This document shows, piece by piece, positions 45,954 to 55,291 of a DNA stretch of 64,000 nucleotides. The stretch is taken from the NCBI RefSeq assembly GCF_001294645.1, contig NZ_CP011868.1, positions 4,650,001 through 4,714,000 of the forward strand, given 5' to 3'. The number at the start of each line of letters is the position of its first letter. The stretch's first letter is position 1. Both the position numbers and the translations under genes were made by a program. This stretch comes from Pseudonocardia sp. HH130629-09. GTDB taxonomy: Bacteria; Actinomycetota; Actinomycetes; Mycobacteriales; Pseudonocardiaceae. The notes beneath the pieces were generated by a model that did no database searches, was not told where the DNA came from, and worked only from the letters and a program-made list of their open reading frames with translations.

Positions 45954-46117
45954 AGCCCTTTTCAACCTGCCGTTCCGGCGGCTCAGGGGCCTGGTTGTGT
46001 GGGTGCAGACGCCGAGCTGGCGAGCCGGTGACCTGTGCAGCTGTGGTCAGAGCAGTTGCGCTGCAACCTTCGCGATCTCCTGACGCAGAAGCTCGCTGGT
46101 CAGGTTGAAAAAGGCTC
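45954..46117 (-). mobile_element. MITE copy 5
   Basis: About 165 bp with AAT at 45951-45953 and 46118-46120. One internal base change (GGCGGCTC in place of GGCAGCTC) distinguishes it. The frame is open on the minus strand, but no recognisable host gene surrounds it. The 187 bases before it (45767-45953) show no gene. Confidence 0.88.
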
Positions 46118-46123
46118 AATGGT

Positions 46124-47430
46124 GTGACAGGAATTGAGAGGACCTTCCGTGGTGCCGCATTCTCACTGGTAGCCGGTACGGGCTCCCCACCCTTCCGAGT
46201 GCCGGCACGGACAGGTTGCGTCGACCTCACGACAGGCGGTGGCCCGCGGGCCGCCGCGGTCACCGCGCACACCGTGGTGGAGCGGCACGGTGCGGTCTGG
46301 TGGTTGGCCGGTGACCGGGAGCCCGATCACGGTCTGCCGCCCGACTTCGGCACCCTCGACGCCGAGGACACCACGACCCGGCGCGACCACCTGGTCATGG
46401 ACGTGCCGTACGACCTGATCGTCGACCACCTGCTCGACTGCAGCCACACCAGCTTCCTGCACGACGGGATCCTCGGGAACAGCGCCATGCTGGACACCGC
46501 GACGACCGTGCGGCAGGACGGCGACACGGTCAACAGCGTGCGGGAGTCCGCGTCGGTGCCTCCCCCTGGCATGTTCGACATGCTGTTCCACGACGACGGC
46601 GCCCCGGTCGACACCTGGACCGACTTCCGGTGGAAGGCGCCGTCGCACCTGCTGCTCGACGTCGGCGTCACGACGCCGGGACGACCGCGTTCCGAGGGCG
46701 TCGGCTACCTCGGCACCCACAGCCTCACCCCGGAGACGGCGAGCACCACGCACTTCTTCACGACGGCGTCGCGCTGGGGCGTGCGGCCGGGCACCGAGAC
46801 CCCGCAGATGCGGCTGAAGATCTCCGACCTGCGCCGGTTCGCGTTCGAGGAGCAGGACGAGCCGATGATCCGCGCGCAGCACGCGACGATCGCCGCGTTC
46901 GCCCGCTCCGAGGCGCACCTGCCGTTCCTCGACGAGCTGTCCGCCGACCCCGTCACCACCCACCACCTCGGGCTCGACCCGGCCGGCACCGGCGCCGTCC
47001 TCGACCGGGTGCTGGCCTCACCGGGAGCCGGGGACCACGTCTACGTCTGCGGCCCGGCCGGTCTGATCGACGCGGTCCACGACCGGGCCCGGGCGCACGG
47101 CTGGCCGGCGGGCTCGGTGCACGACGAGCACGTCGTCGCCACCGGGACCGCCCCGGCGGGCGCCCGGCGGTTCAAGGCCGTGCTCGGGCGCAGCGGGCGG
47201 ACCGTCGAGGTCGACGAGGACCACACCCTGCTGGAGGCGCTCACCGCCGCCGGTGTCGACGTGCCCTCCTCCTGTGGACAGGGCATCTGCGGTACCTGCG
47301 TGACACCGGTGCTCGGGGGTGCGGTCGACCACCGCGACACCTACCTGACCGACGACGAGCGGGCTGCCGGGACCGGCTCTGCGTGTGCGTCTCCCGGGCC
47401 GCGGGGTCCGAGGTGCAGCTGGACCTGTGA
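46124..47430 (+). pseudogene. Rieske oxygenase joined to its reductase by deletion (VanA/VanB-type chimera)
   Basis: Residues about 45-280 are the catalytic part of a VanA-like Rieske oxygenase: ERHGAVWWLAGDREPDHGLP and YDLIVDHLLDCSHTSFLHDG (the Asp-x2-His-x4-His iron site). The Rieske cluster domain is absent. From about residue 285 the text is that of a VanB-like reductase: HVYVCGPAGLIDAVHD, then the ferredoxin loop PSSCGQGICGTCVTPVLGG. The end shifts frame near 47370 to SRAAGSEVQLDL. An in-frame deletion fused two neighbouring genes of an aromatic O-demethylase. It cannot work as such. Confidence 0.8.
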
Positions 47431-47498
47431 CGGCACGTCCCGGGCCGGGACGCCCGCCGGCCCGGCCGTGATCCACACCGACACCCGGTCGGCCCACC

Positions 47499-49052
47499 TC
47501 AGACCACGTCGCGACGACCGGCGTTCGCCACCCCCGCCGCGACGAGAGCGGCCGCCACCAGGACGAGCAGCAGGCCCGACGCCAGGTGGACCGGACCGTC
47601 GGGGAGCTGTGGGACGAGCGCGAAGGGTGACACGACGAGCACGTCAGGCGGCACGAGACGGAACTCGACGGCGAGCTCCAGCGCCTGGAAGGCCCCGAGG
47701 ACGACGAGGACCAGGGGGCCGGCGGCCCGCGGAACCACGGTCAGCGCCACCGTGGCGAGTGCCGTGAACACCCAGGCCGCCGGAGACCGCAGCACGCCGG
47801 ACACGGCCAGGAGCGCGGACGACCACGGGTCGCTCCCGACGCGGGTCACGGCGAGACCGACCCCGAACGCCAGGAGCACCCCGGTCGCGGCCACGGTCCC
47901 GGCCACGGTGTGCGCGAGGAGCCACCGGGCACGCGCGATCGGCCGGGACAGGAGCAGCTCGGCCCGACCGGAGGTCACGTCCGATCTCAGCCGCAGGGTG
48001 GTGCGGATCCCGAGGATCGCGGCGAACAGCGGGGAGAGGTACAGGGCGACCGCCACCAGCCCCGGGCCGCTCCCCGCCGAGCCACCCAGGGCGAGGGACG
48101 CCTGGCCGTCCACCGTCGAGGACACCCCGCCGATCAGCACGCCGACCAGCAGCGCGGTCACGCTCCACCCCACGACGGAGCCGCGGGCGTTGCGCAGCGC
48201 CAGTGTGAGGGGCCCGCGCAGCGCGGCTCCGGCGCGGGCCGGGCCCGACCGGTCCGGCAGCAAGCCGGAACCGAGGTCACGACCGGCCGCGATCCACAGT
48301 CCGGTCCCGGCCAGCACCGCCGCCAGCACGAGCGCCGGGACGAGCTCGCCGGCGTCGTCGGAGGCGAAGGGGCGCACCGCCGCGATCCAGCCGAACGGCG
48401 TGGCCGATCGAGCAGCCCCGCCGGCCACGTCACCCGCTCCGCGGAGCAGGAAGAACACGCCGACGCAGCCCAGCGCGACGGCGTTCGCTCCGCGCGCGGT
48501 CCGCATCACCTGGCCGGCCAGGACCGCCGTGGCCGCGGCGAGCACCCCGACGGTCACGACCTGGGCCCCGACCAGGACCGATCCACCGGTCGCCGCGCCG
48601 ACGGCGACGAAGCCGATGGCGGCCACCGTGCCGGCCAGCAGCGCCCCGACGGCGGCGACGACGAGCGCGGCCGCCGCCGAGGCGGCCCGCCCCACGGGCA
48701 CCGCCCCCAGCAGCTCCCCGGTGCCGTCCTCCTCGGTGGCCCGCGTGGAGCGCACCACGAGCAGGACCGCCGCCAGGCTGACGACCAGCGTCGCGACGCC
48801 GGACGTCCGCCACGACGCGACCGCCCCGACGCTGCTGCCGACGACCGGGCCGATGAGGAACAGCTCCCCGGCGGCGGCGTCGGCCGAGGCCGCGAGGGCG
48901 GCCCGGGCGGCATCCGTCGGGTAGGTCGCGACGACCCCCACCGCGACCAGCACGAGCAGCAGCCCCGATGTCACGAACCAGGCGGTGCCCCGCAGGCGCT
49001 CGCGCCTCGCGACCAGACCCACCATCGCCGACGTGCCGGTCAGCGCGCTCAC
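47499..49052 (-). CDS. ABC exporter permease with two membrane halves
   Basis: 517 residues with about twelve hydrophobic segments, as in fused ABC-2 permeases of antibiotic-export type (for example TetRAB/YhgE-like proteins of actinomycetes). N-terminal GLVARRERLRGTAWFVTSGL and a repeat of that plan at mid-length (LTLALRNARGSVVGWSVTAL) show the internal duplication. The start overlaps the ATPase stop as ATGA. It probably exports a toxic compound with the partner ATPase under control of the GbsR/MarR-type regulator. Confidence 0.85.
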   Translation of the reverse strand: MSALTGTSAMVGLVARRERLRGTAWFVTSGLLLVLVAVGVVATYPTDAARAALAASADAAAGELFLIGPVVGSSVGAVASWRTSGVATLVVSLAAVLLVVRSTRATEEDGTGELLGAVPVGRAASAAAALVVAAVGALLAGTVAAIGFVAVGAATGGSVLVGAQVVTVGVLAAATAVLAGQVMRTARGANAVALGCVGVFFLLRGAGDVAGGAARSATPFGWIAAVRPFASDDAGELVPALVLAAVLAGTGLWIAAGRDLGSGLLPDRSGPARAGAALRGPLTLALRNARGSVVGWSVTALLVGVLIGGVSSTVDGQASLALGGSAGSGPGLVAVALYLSPLFAAILGIRTTLRLRSDVTSGRAELLLSRPIARARWLLAHTVAGTVAATGVLLAFGVGLAVTRVGSDPWSSALLAVSGVLRSPAAWVFTALATVALTVVPRAAGPLVLVVLGAFQALELAVEFRLVPPDVLVVSPFALVPQLPDGPVHLASGLLLVLVAAALVAAGVANAGRRDVV

Positions 49053-49945
49053 CCCCTCGCTCCGGCGAGGTCGCGTGCGTAGTAGTGCAGGAACAGGTCC
49101 TCGAGTGTGGGCGGCGTGACGCTCAGGGTCTCGATCCCCAGATCCGCCAGGTGCGACATGACCTCGTCGAGGCGGGTCGTGGTCAGCTCGACCCGGTGCC
49201 CGTCGACGTCGACGTCCTGGACCCCGGGGAGCCCGGTCAGTCCGACCGGTGGCCTGGTCAGCGTCGCGACCACCACGGTGGCGCCGTGTACGCGCAGCTG
49301 CGCGAGAGTGCCGGTCTCGACGACCCTGCCGGACCGCACGATGCTCACCCGGTCACAGAGGCGCTCGGCCTCGGAGAGGATGTGCGAGGACAGCAGGGTC
49401 GCCCGCCCCTCGGCGCGGGCCTCGACGACACACCGCGTGAACACCTCCTCCATCAGCGGGTCCAGACCTGACGTGGGCTCGTCGAGGACCAGCAGGTCCG
49501 CGGACACGCTGAGCGCCGCGATGAGCCCGACCTTCTGCCGGTTGCCCTTCGAGTAGCTGCGGCACCGCCTGCTCGGATCGAGCGCGAACCGCTCGACGAG
49601 CTCGTCCCGGCGACGCCGGTCCCGGCCGCCGTGCATCCGCGCGAGGAGGTCGATCACCTCGCCGCCCGTGAGGTTCGGCCAGAGGCTGACGTCTCCGGGC
49701 ACGTACGCGAGACGTCGACGGACCGCGGGCGCACCCGTCCACGGGTCCGCACCCAGGACCCGCACCTCGCCGGCGTCGGCCCGGAGCATGCCGAGCAGGA
49801 TCCGGATCGTCGTCGACTTGCCCGCTCCGTTGGGGCCGAGGAGTCCGAGGACCTCTCCGGGCCGCACCGTCAGGTCGAGGCCGTCCAGCGCCCGGGTCCG
49901 ACCGAAGGACTTCACGACCTGCCGCATCTCCAGGACATCCGCCAT
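49049..49945 (-). CDS. ABC exporter ATP-binding protein
   Basis: 298 residues. Walker A GLLGPNGAGKSTTIRI (about 36-51), Q loop YVPGDVSLWP, signature YSKGNRQKVGL (a YSKGN variant of LSGGQ), Walker B LLVLDEPTSGLDP and His switch LLSSHILSEAE. Such SYSKGNRQK signatures are common in actinobacterial drug exporters. It is the first gene of the operon, divergent from the regulator at 50018. Confidence 0.9.
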   Translation of the reverse strand: MADVLEMRQVVKSFGRTRALDGLDLTVRPGEVLGLLGPNGAGKSTTIRILLGMLRADAGEVRVLGADPWTGAPAVRRRLAYVPGDVSLWPNLTGGEVIDLLARMHGGRDRRRRDELVERFALDPSRRCRSYSKGNRQKVGLIAALSVSADLLVLDEPTSGLDPLMEEVFTRCVVEARAEGRATLLSSHILSEAERLCDRVSIVRSGRVVETGTLAQLRVHGATVVVATLTRPPVGLTGLPGVQDVDVDGHRVELTTTRLDEVMSHLADLGIETLSVTPPTLEDLFLHYYARDLAGARG

Positions 49946-49966
49946 GCACGGTAAGCTACACTTGAT

Positions 49967-49983
49967 TCATGAATTTCATGAAA
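49967..49983. promoter_or_regulatory. Palindromic operator between exporter and regulator genes
   Basis: TTCATGAA-T-TTCATGAA, two 8-bp palindromes one base apart, lies 22 bases before the ATPase start and 35 before the regulator start. It is strikingly AT-rich for this DNA. A dimeric MarR/GbsR-type repressor would fit it, giving joint control of both directions. Confidence 0.6.
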
Positions 49984-50017
49984 TAGCTGACAGTCGTCGG
50001 GACCGGAGGAACCCCAC

Positions 50018-50512
50018 ATGGCCGAGAGCACGGACCCCGAGTTCGTCGCACGGTTCACCGAGGCGCTCACCAACTCCGGCTGGCCGCGGATGTCCGCGCG
50101 GATCTTCGCCACGCTGATGGCGACGCCCGAAGGGGCGCTCACCGCCGCGGACCTGTCCACGCAACTCGGCGTGGGGGCGTCGGCGATCTCCAACGGCGCG
50201 AAGATGCTGCGTGGCCTCGGCCTCGTCGACGTCGCACGCCGGGAGGAACGCCGGATCACCTACGTGGTGCGACCCGACGCGTGGATGGCGGCCGTCGCCC
50301 ACCAGGACCACCGGCTGCAGACCCTGGAGGACATCCTCACCGACGGCGCCGACGCCTCCACCGACGCCGCCGCCGAGGCACGGCTGCGGGAGACCGCCGA
50401 CTTCTTCGCCTTCCTGCGCGCCGAGCTCCCGCGGATGGTGCGGCGGTGGCGTGCCGGTCGGCAGGCCCCGCCTCCCGGGCACCACGACCACGACGACGAC
50501 CGGCGGGCCTGA
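50018..50512 (+). CDS. GbsR/MarR-family transcriptional regulator
   Basis: 164 residues. Winged helix: MSARIFATLMATPEGALTAA, then DLSTQLGVGASAISNGAKML (recognition helix) and the wing RREERRITYVVRP. A helical dimer part follows, with a His/Asp-rich tail PPGHHDHDDD that could bind metal. It is read divergently from the ABC exporter across 72 bases holding the palindrome, so it should regulate that exporter. Confidence 0.88.
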   Translation: MAESTDPEFVARFTEALTNSGWPRMSARIFATLMATPEGALTAADLSTQLGVGASAISNGAKMLRGLGLVDVARREERRITYVVRPDAWMAAVAHQDHRLQTLEDILTDGADASTDAAAEARLRETADFFAFLRAELPRMVRRWRAGRQAPPPGHHDHDDDRRA

Positions 50513-50585
50513 CCGACCCCCGCCCCGGGGCCGCGGTCCCGGTCCGCCGCCCCGGTGCGGGCGAGTGCTTCACGACGGCGACCGG

Positions 50586-52280
50586 TCAGGCCCTCAGCTC
50601 CGGGAGGTCCTCGTAACGCCACTCCCCGCCCGCGGCCGCCCCCGCCTCGTCGCGCTCGCGGGCCCGCAGCTCCACGCGGCGGATCTTGCCGGAGATCGTC
50701 TTCGGCAGCTCGAAGAACTCGATGCGCCGCACCCGCAGGTAGGGCGCGAGGTGGTCCCGGGCGTGGGCGAAGATCGCGACCGCGGTCTCCCGGGTCGGCT
50801 CGTGGCCGGGGGCGAGCGCGATGTAGGCCTTCGGCACGGCGAGCCGCACCGGGTCGGGCTGCGGCACCACGGCGGCCTCCAGCACCGCCGGGTGCTCGAG
50901 GAGCACGCTCTCCAGCTCGAACGGCGAGATCTTGTAGTCGCTGGCCTTGAACACGTCGTCGGTGCGGCCGACGTAGAACAGGTAGCCGTCGGAGTCGCGG
51001 GTCGCGGTGTCGCCGGTGTGATAGAAGCCGCCTGCCATGGCGTCGGCAGTCTTCTCCGGCATATCCAGGTACCCGACCATCAGGCTGATGGGGCGCCGGG
51101 CGAGGTCGATGCAGATCTCGCCCTCGGTGTCGGAGACCTCGCCGGTGAGCTCGTCGACCAGCACCACCGGGACACCGGGCAACGGGCGGCCCATCGACCC
51201 TGGCTTCACGACGGACCCGGGCGTGTTGCCCACCGACGCCGTCGTCTCGGTCTGGCCGAACCCGTCGCGCAGGGTCAGTCCCCATTGCGCCCGGACCTGT
51301 TCGATGATCTCCGGGTTGAGCGGCTCGCCCGCCGCGATGACCTCGCGCAGCGAGCCGGGCCCGCCGGACAGGTCGGCCTTGATCAGCATCCGCCACACCG
51401 TCGGCGGCGCGCAGAACGTGGTGACGCCCTTGTCCCGGATCTGGCCGAGCAGCGACGCCGCGTCGAAGCGGCTGTAGTTGTAGAGGAAGATCGTCGCCCC
51501 GGCGATCCACGGCGCGAAGAAGCAGCTCCACGCGTGCTTGGCCCAGCCCGGCGAGCTGATGTTGAGGTGCACGTCGCCAGGGGTGATGCCCAGCCAGTAC
51601 ATCGTGGACAGATGTCCGACCGGGTACGACGCCTGGGTGTGCTCGACCAGCTTCGGCCGGCTGGTGGTGCCGGAGGTGAAGTACAGCAGCAGCCGGTCGT
51701 CGGCGGTGGTGCCCGGGTGCTCGACGGGTGCGTCGTCCACGTCGTGGGAGTCGGCCAGGTCCAGCCAGCCCTCGGCGGTGCCGCCGGCCGAGATCGCGGT
51801 GCGCCCGTCGAGGAGTCCCTCGAACTTGCCCGTGCAGGACGCGTCGGCGATCACGAACCGGGCGCGGCCGCGCTCCAGCCGGTCCGGCAGGTCGACGGCG
51901 CCGAGCGCGGTGGTCGTCGGCATGATCACCGCGCCGAGCTTCATCACCGCGAGCATCGACTCCCACAGCTCGACGCGGTTGCCCAGCATGACCAGCACGC
52001 TGTCCCCGCGCCCGACCCCGTGCGATGCCAGCCAGCGGGCAACCTGGTTGGAGCGGCGGCGCAGCTCGTCGAAGGTCCAGGCGCCCTCGGCGCCGTCCTC
52101 CTCCACGATGCGCAGCGCGGTCCGCGTCTCCCCGTCGGCGATCACGTCGAACCAGTCGTGCGCCCACTGGAACGCGCCGTCGAACTGCGGCCAGGTGAAG
52201 TCGGCGACGGCCTTCTCGTGCTCGCCGTGCAGCGCGACGAGCCGGTCGCGGGCGTCGCGGTAGATGTCGTGGTTGCCCAT
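50586..52280 (-). CDS. Acyl-CoA synthetase (AMP-forming, medium-chain type)
   Basis: 564 residues. LLLYFTSGTTSRPKLVEHTQ is the AMP-binding P loop, RDGFGQTETTASVGNTPGS the A5 motif, FYHTGDTATRDSDGYLFYVG A7/A8 with GRTDDVFKASDYKISPFELE, and PKTISGKIRRVELR the C-terminal catalytic Lys. Full family length. It forms acyl-CoA from a carboxylic acid, ATP and CoA in the cytoplasm. The closest type is acetyl-/medium-chain (Acs/MACS). The LuxR gene starts divergently 303 bases away and may regulate it. Confidence 0.92.
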   Translation of the reverse strand: MGNHDIYRDARDRLVALHGEHEKAVADFTWPQFDGAFQWAHDWFDVIADGETRTALRIVEEDGAEGAWTFDELRRRSNQVARWLASHGVGRGDSVLVMLGNRVELWESMLAVMKLGAVIMPTTTALGAVDLPDRLERGRARFVIADASCTGKFEGLLDGRTAISAGGTAEGWLDLADSHDVDDAPVEHPGTTADDRLLLYFTSGTTSRPKLVEHTQASYPVGHLSTMYWLGITPGDVHLNISSPGWAKHAWSCFFAPWIAGATIFLYNYSRFDAASLLGQIRDKGVTTFCAPPTVWRMLIKADLSGGPGSLREVIAAGEPLNPEIIEQVRAQWGLTLRDGFGQTETTASVGNTPGSVVKPGSMGRPLPGVPVVLVDELTGEVSDTEGEICIDLARRPISLMVGYLDMPEKTADAMAGGFYHTGDTATRDSDGYLFYVGRTDDVFKASDYKISPFELESVLLEHPAVLEAAVVPQPDPVRLAVPKAYIALAPGHEPTRETAVAIFAHARDHLAPYLRVRRIEFFELPKTISGKIRRVELRARERDEAGAAAGGEWRYEDLPELRA

Positions 52281-52583
52281 GGGGCGGACGTCCTCGGGGT
52301 CGGTGGGGCGGTCAGACCGTCGTCGGGGCGGTCACCGGGCGGGCGAAGAACGCCAGCGCGAACGTCGTGACGGAGGGGGCATGCGGGCTCCTCGTCGAGC
52401 GCGGGCTGGCGGACGGACCGAGACTCGCCGCGCCGGCCCACCGCCCGCTACCAACCGAAGTCAGTGTTCGGATCCGGTTGACGGACCCGGCGATCTCTGG
52501 GAGAACCCACCAGTCGTGACTCGTTGCACACGACGAGGCCGCCCGGGCCGGCGAGGACGCCGACGGGACAGGGAGGAGCACTC
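52281..52583. other. Promoter region between the acyl-CoA synthetase and LuxR genes
   Basis: Divergent promoters are expected here. Frames on both strands are open but lack family features. GGGAGGAG at the end is the ribosome site of the LuxR gene. No repeat worth naming was seen. Confidence 0.4.
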
Positions 52584-53426
52584 GTGCTGGACGACGACGC
52601 GGTCGCCCGTGCGCTGGACCGGGTCATGCCCCGCCGGCTCCACGAGCTCAGCTCGACGACCGGTCTGCCGGTCGTCTTCGGCGGGACGACCCGGACGGTG
52701 CGCGACGGCCTGCAGCTGACGATCAACCAGCTGATCGGCACCTTCGGCGACTCGCTGCGGCTGCTCAGCGTCCTGTCCGGGCGCGGTCTCGGCGGCGCCG
52801 CGATGGCCCGCCGCATCCCGTGCCGGGTGAGCGACTACGCCTCGACCCCGGGGATCACCCACGACTACGACCACGTCGTCGTCGAGAACGAGCGGCTCGC
52901 ATCGATCCTGGCCTATCCGATCATCGTCCACGGCTCGGTCCGTGGCGTGGTGTACGGGGCGATGCGCGAGCACCGGCCGATCGGCGACGTCGCGGTCCGC
53001 AACGCGGGCATCGTGGCCGCCACCATCGCCCGGGACGCCACGGCCCTGCTCGACCAGCACTCTCCGCCCACCGTCGCGGTCGTCGCGGACGCCGAGAGCC
53101 GGGCCGGTGCGCTGCTGGAGCTCGCCGCGCTGATCGAGAGCACCGACGACCCGGAGCTGCGCACACGGCTGAGCCGGATCCACGACGGCCTCGCCGGGGC
53201 GCGCCCGGCGCCGGGTCGGACGGGCGGAGAGGCTCCCGCCCTCTCACCGCGGGAGATCGAGGCGCTGCAGCACGTCGCGGTGGGCGCGACCAACGCCGAG
53301 ATCGCGGCGCAGCTGGGGATCACCGTGGGGACGGTCAAGGCCTACCTGCACAGCGCCATGCGCAAGCTCGACGCCCAGAACCGGGCGCGGGCGGTCATCG
53401 CGGCCCGTGCGGCAGGGCTGATCTGA
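52584..53426 (+). CDS. LuxR-family regulator with GAF-like sensor domain
   Basis: 280 residues from GTG 52584 (GGGAGGAG six bases upstream). Residues 15-180 resemble a GAF domain (GLPVVFGGTTRTVRDGLQLT and a later region HGSVRGVVYGAMREHRP). The C-terminal 65 residues are a LuxR helix-turn-helix: LSPREIEALQHVAVGATNAE, then TVGTVKAYLHSAMRKLDAQN. It probably senses a small molecule and controls nearby catabolic genes such as the divergent acyl-CoA synthetase. Confidence 0.88.
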   Translation: MLDDDAVARALDRVMPRRLHELSSTTGLPVVFGGTTRTVRDGLQLTINQLIGTFGDSLRLLSVLSGRGLGGAAMARRIPCRVSDYASTPGITHDYDHVVVENERLASILAYPIIVHGSVRGVVYGAMREHRPIGDVAVRNAGIVAATIARDATALLDQHSPPTVAVVADAESRAGALLELAALIESTDDPELRTRLSRIHDGLAGARPAPGRTGGEAPALSPREIEALQHVAVGATNAEIAAQLGITVGTVKAYLHSAMRKLDAQNRARAVIAARAAGLI

Positions 53427-53491
53427 CCGTCCGACGCTTCGGCGTGAACCTGCCCCGGCCCCGGTACGAACCCAGGGCAGGGGGTGAGCCG

Positions 53492-53737
53492 ATGTACCTG
53501 TCCACCGAGCAGGCACGGGCGCTGGAGCTGCTCGACGGCCGGGACGCCCGCGTCGACCAGCTGCGGGCCCCGGTGGCCCGGCAGCTGCACGACCGCGGGC
53601 TGATCGACGCCGACGGTGCGGTCACGGCGGCCGGTGCCGTCGTCGTCGAGGTGATCTATGCACAGCGGTTCGCCGACGGCGTCGCCGAGATGAAGGCGCG
53701 CATCCGGCACCACCGGCTCGGCCGCCCCGGGGGCTGA
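53492..53737 (+). CDS. Small conserved-looking hypothetical protein
   Basis: 81 residues from ATG 53492 (GGGGTGAG upstream). N-terminal YLSTEQARALELLDGRD and a winged-helix-like rhythm (LHDRGLIDADGAVTAAGAVV) suggest a small helical or HTH-type protein. No family I can name. It follows the LuxR gene by 65 bases in the same direction and could be co-transcribed. Confidence 0.55.
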   Translation: MYLSTEQARALELLDGRDARVDQLRAPVARQLHDRGLIDADGAVTAAGAVVVEVIYAQRFADGVAEMKARIRHHRLGRPGG

Positions 53738-53777
53738 GGTCCCGTCGCGCACCTCGCCTGCAGTCGCGGGCGCGGCG

Positions 53778-54122
53778 TCATCCGGCCCTGTCGGCGACCG
53801 CGCGCCGCAGCCCGTCCCCGATGCGCTGCATCGTGGCGCCGTAGGCCTCGGGGAGGTCGACGTCGAGCCGGTCGGCGAGCACGAAGAGCCACCACAGGCA
53901 CTCGGCGAGCTTGTGCCGCAGCTCGGCGTCGGTGTCGCCGTCGATGTCCCAGGTGCGCTCGGCCGCGAGCACCAGCCGCCCGACGTAGGCGGCGTAGTGG
54001 GTGAACCCGAGCGCCAGCTCCGGGAGGGTCCAGGTGCGTCCCAGCAGCCGGTCCTCGAGCTGCTCGTAGAGCGCCCGCACCTCGCGGGCGCGGCTACGCG
54101 CGTCGGACAGTCCGTCGGTCAT
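53778..54122 (-). CDS. MazG-like nucleotide pyrophosphohydrolase family protein
   Basis: 114 residues, all helical. AELRHKLAECLWWLFVLADR matches the second helix pair of the MazG-like fold, where E-x-x-x-D-style residues bind magnesium; the first helix holds YEQLEDRLLGR. The family removes non-canonical nucleotides or has unknown substrates. It stands alone on the minus strand. Confidence 0.7.
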   Translation of the reverse strand: MTDGLSDARSRAREVRALYEQLEDRLLGRTWTLPELALGFTHYAAYVGRLVLAAERTWDIDGDTDAELRHKLAECLWWLFVLADRLDVDLPEAYGATMQRIGDGLRRAVADRAG

Positions 54123-54204
54123 GGTCAGGCACTTCGTCTCGTGACGACGATGCTAGGTCCGGTTCCGGACCGGACTTGTCCGGAACAGGGCGTGGCGGCC
54201 TGCG

Positions 54205-54914
54205 TCACGGGGCGCGCTGCAACGCCAGCAGCTCCTCCAACCGGGCCACGACGTGCTCCCGGACGTCGTCGGGCCCGAGCACCCGGAACGGGACCCCGAG
54301 CCGGGGCAGGAACTCCGCGATCCACCGCGCGTCGAGCCCGCCGACCGTGCTCAGGGTCCGGTCCGGGCCGTCGGCGCGATGCCGCGCGATGGTGGCCGGG
54401 AGCAGGGCGCGGGTCTCGTCGAGTGAGCGGTGGACCTCGACCTCGGCGTGGGTCGCGTAGGGCGTGGTGGTGATCGCCTCCTCGACCAGCGCCGTCGCGT
54501 CGACCTCCCGGCGGCGCGGGTCCGCCGGGCCGGTGACGACGACGCCGTCGACGCGGTCGGCCCGGAACACCCGTCAGTCCCGGCGGTCGAGGTCCCAGGC
54601 GACGAGGTACCACCGGTGCGCGGTGCGGACGACCTGCTCGGGCTCCACCGCGCGGGTACTCCCCGTCCCGCGGCGGTCGCGGTAGCGGAACCGGACGCGG
54701 TCACGGGTCCGGGAGGCGCCGGCGAGTGCGGTGCGGATGTCCGGATCCACCTCGCCGTGGGTGTCCGGCCGCTCCCCCGCCTCGGCGATCGCTCGGTCGA
54801 ACCGGCCGAGGGCCTCGGCCGCCCGGGGCGGCAGCGAGCGGCGCAGCTTCGACAGGGCCGCCGGCGCCGCGCGTCCCTCGCCGTCGGGGTGGCTCCACGC
54901 GAGCCGGCGGAGCC
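54205..54914 (-). pseudogene. WYL-domain transcriptional regulator remnant with an in-frame stop
   Basis: The minus strand reads RVRFRYRDRRGTGSTRAVEP, then AHRWYLVAWDLDRRD, a TGA stop near 54573, and RVFRADRVDGVVVTG onward to 54205. The WYL motif itself is HRWYLVAWD. The stop replaces an expected Trp codon (TGG to TGA). The N-terminal helix-turn-helix is missing: the frame ends near 54914, where SDR sequence on the other strand begins. It is a clear remnant of a YafY/PafC-type regulator. Confidence 0.78.
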
Positions 54915-55250
54915 GCCCAGGGCATCTCCGTACTGACCGTCGAACCGGGAGCGTTCCGCACCAACGCCTACACCGGGTTCGCCGACGAAGCCGTCGAGGA
55001 GGCGATCCCGGTCTACCACGAGATCCTGGAGCAGGTCCGGGCCGTCCTCGTCGGGATGGACGGCGTGCAGCCCGGCGACCCGCACAGCGGCGCCCGTGCG
55101 GTGATCACGGCGATGTCCCAGAATCCGCCGCCCCGCCGGCTGGTCCTGGGCAACAGCGGATACGACGCCGTGGTCGAGACTCTGGAGAAGGACCTGGGCG
55201 AGATCCGGAGGAACGAAGACCTGTCGCGCAGCGCCGATCTCCCTGCGTAG
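54915..55250 (+). pseudogene. Short-chain dehydrogenase C-terminal fragment
   Basis: About 110 codons: GISVLTVEPGAFRTNAYTGF is the PG-loop segment after the catalytic Tyr-Lys of classical SDRs, and LVLGNSGYDAVVETLEKDL is the C-terminus. The NAD-binding half is gone. The start of homology meets the WYL remnant, so one deletion removed the N-terminal halves of two genes facing each other. Confidence 0.75.
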
Positions 55251-55291
55251 CCGGGCTGCCCCACGAGGTCGTACTGCCGGGATCGGGGAGC

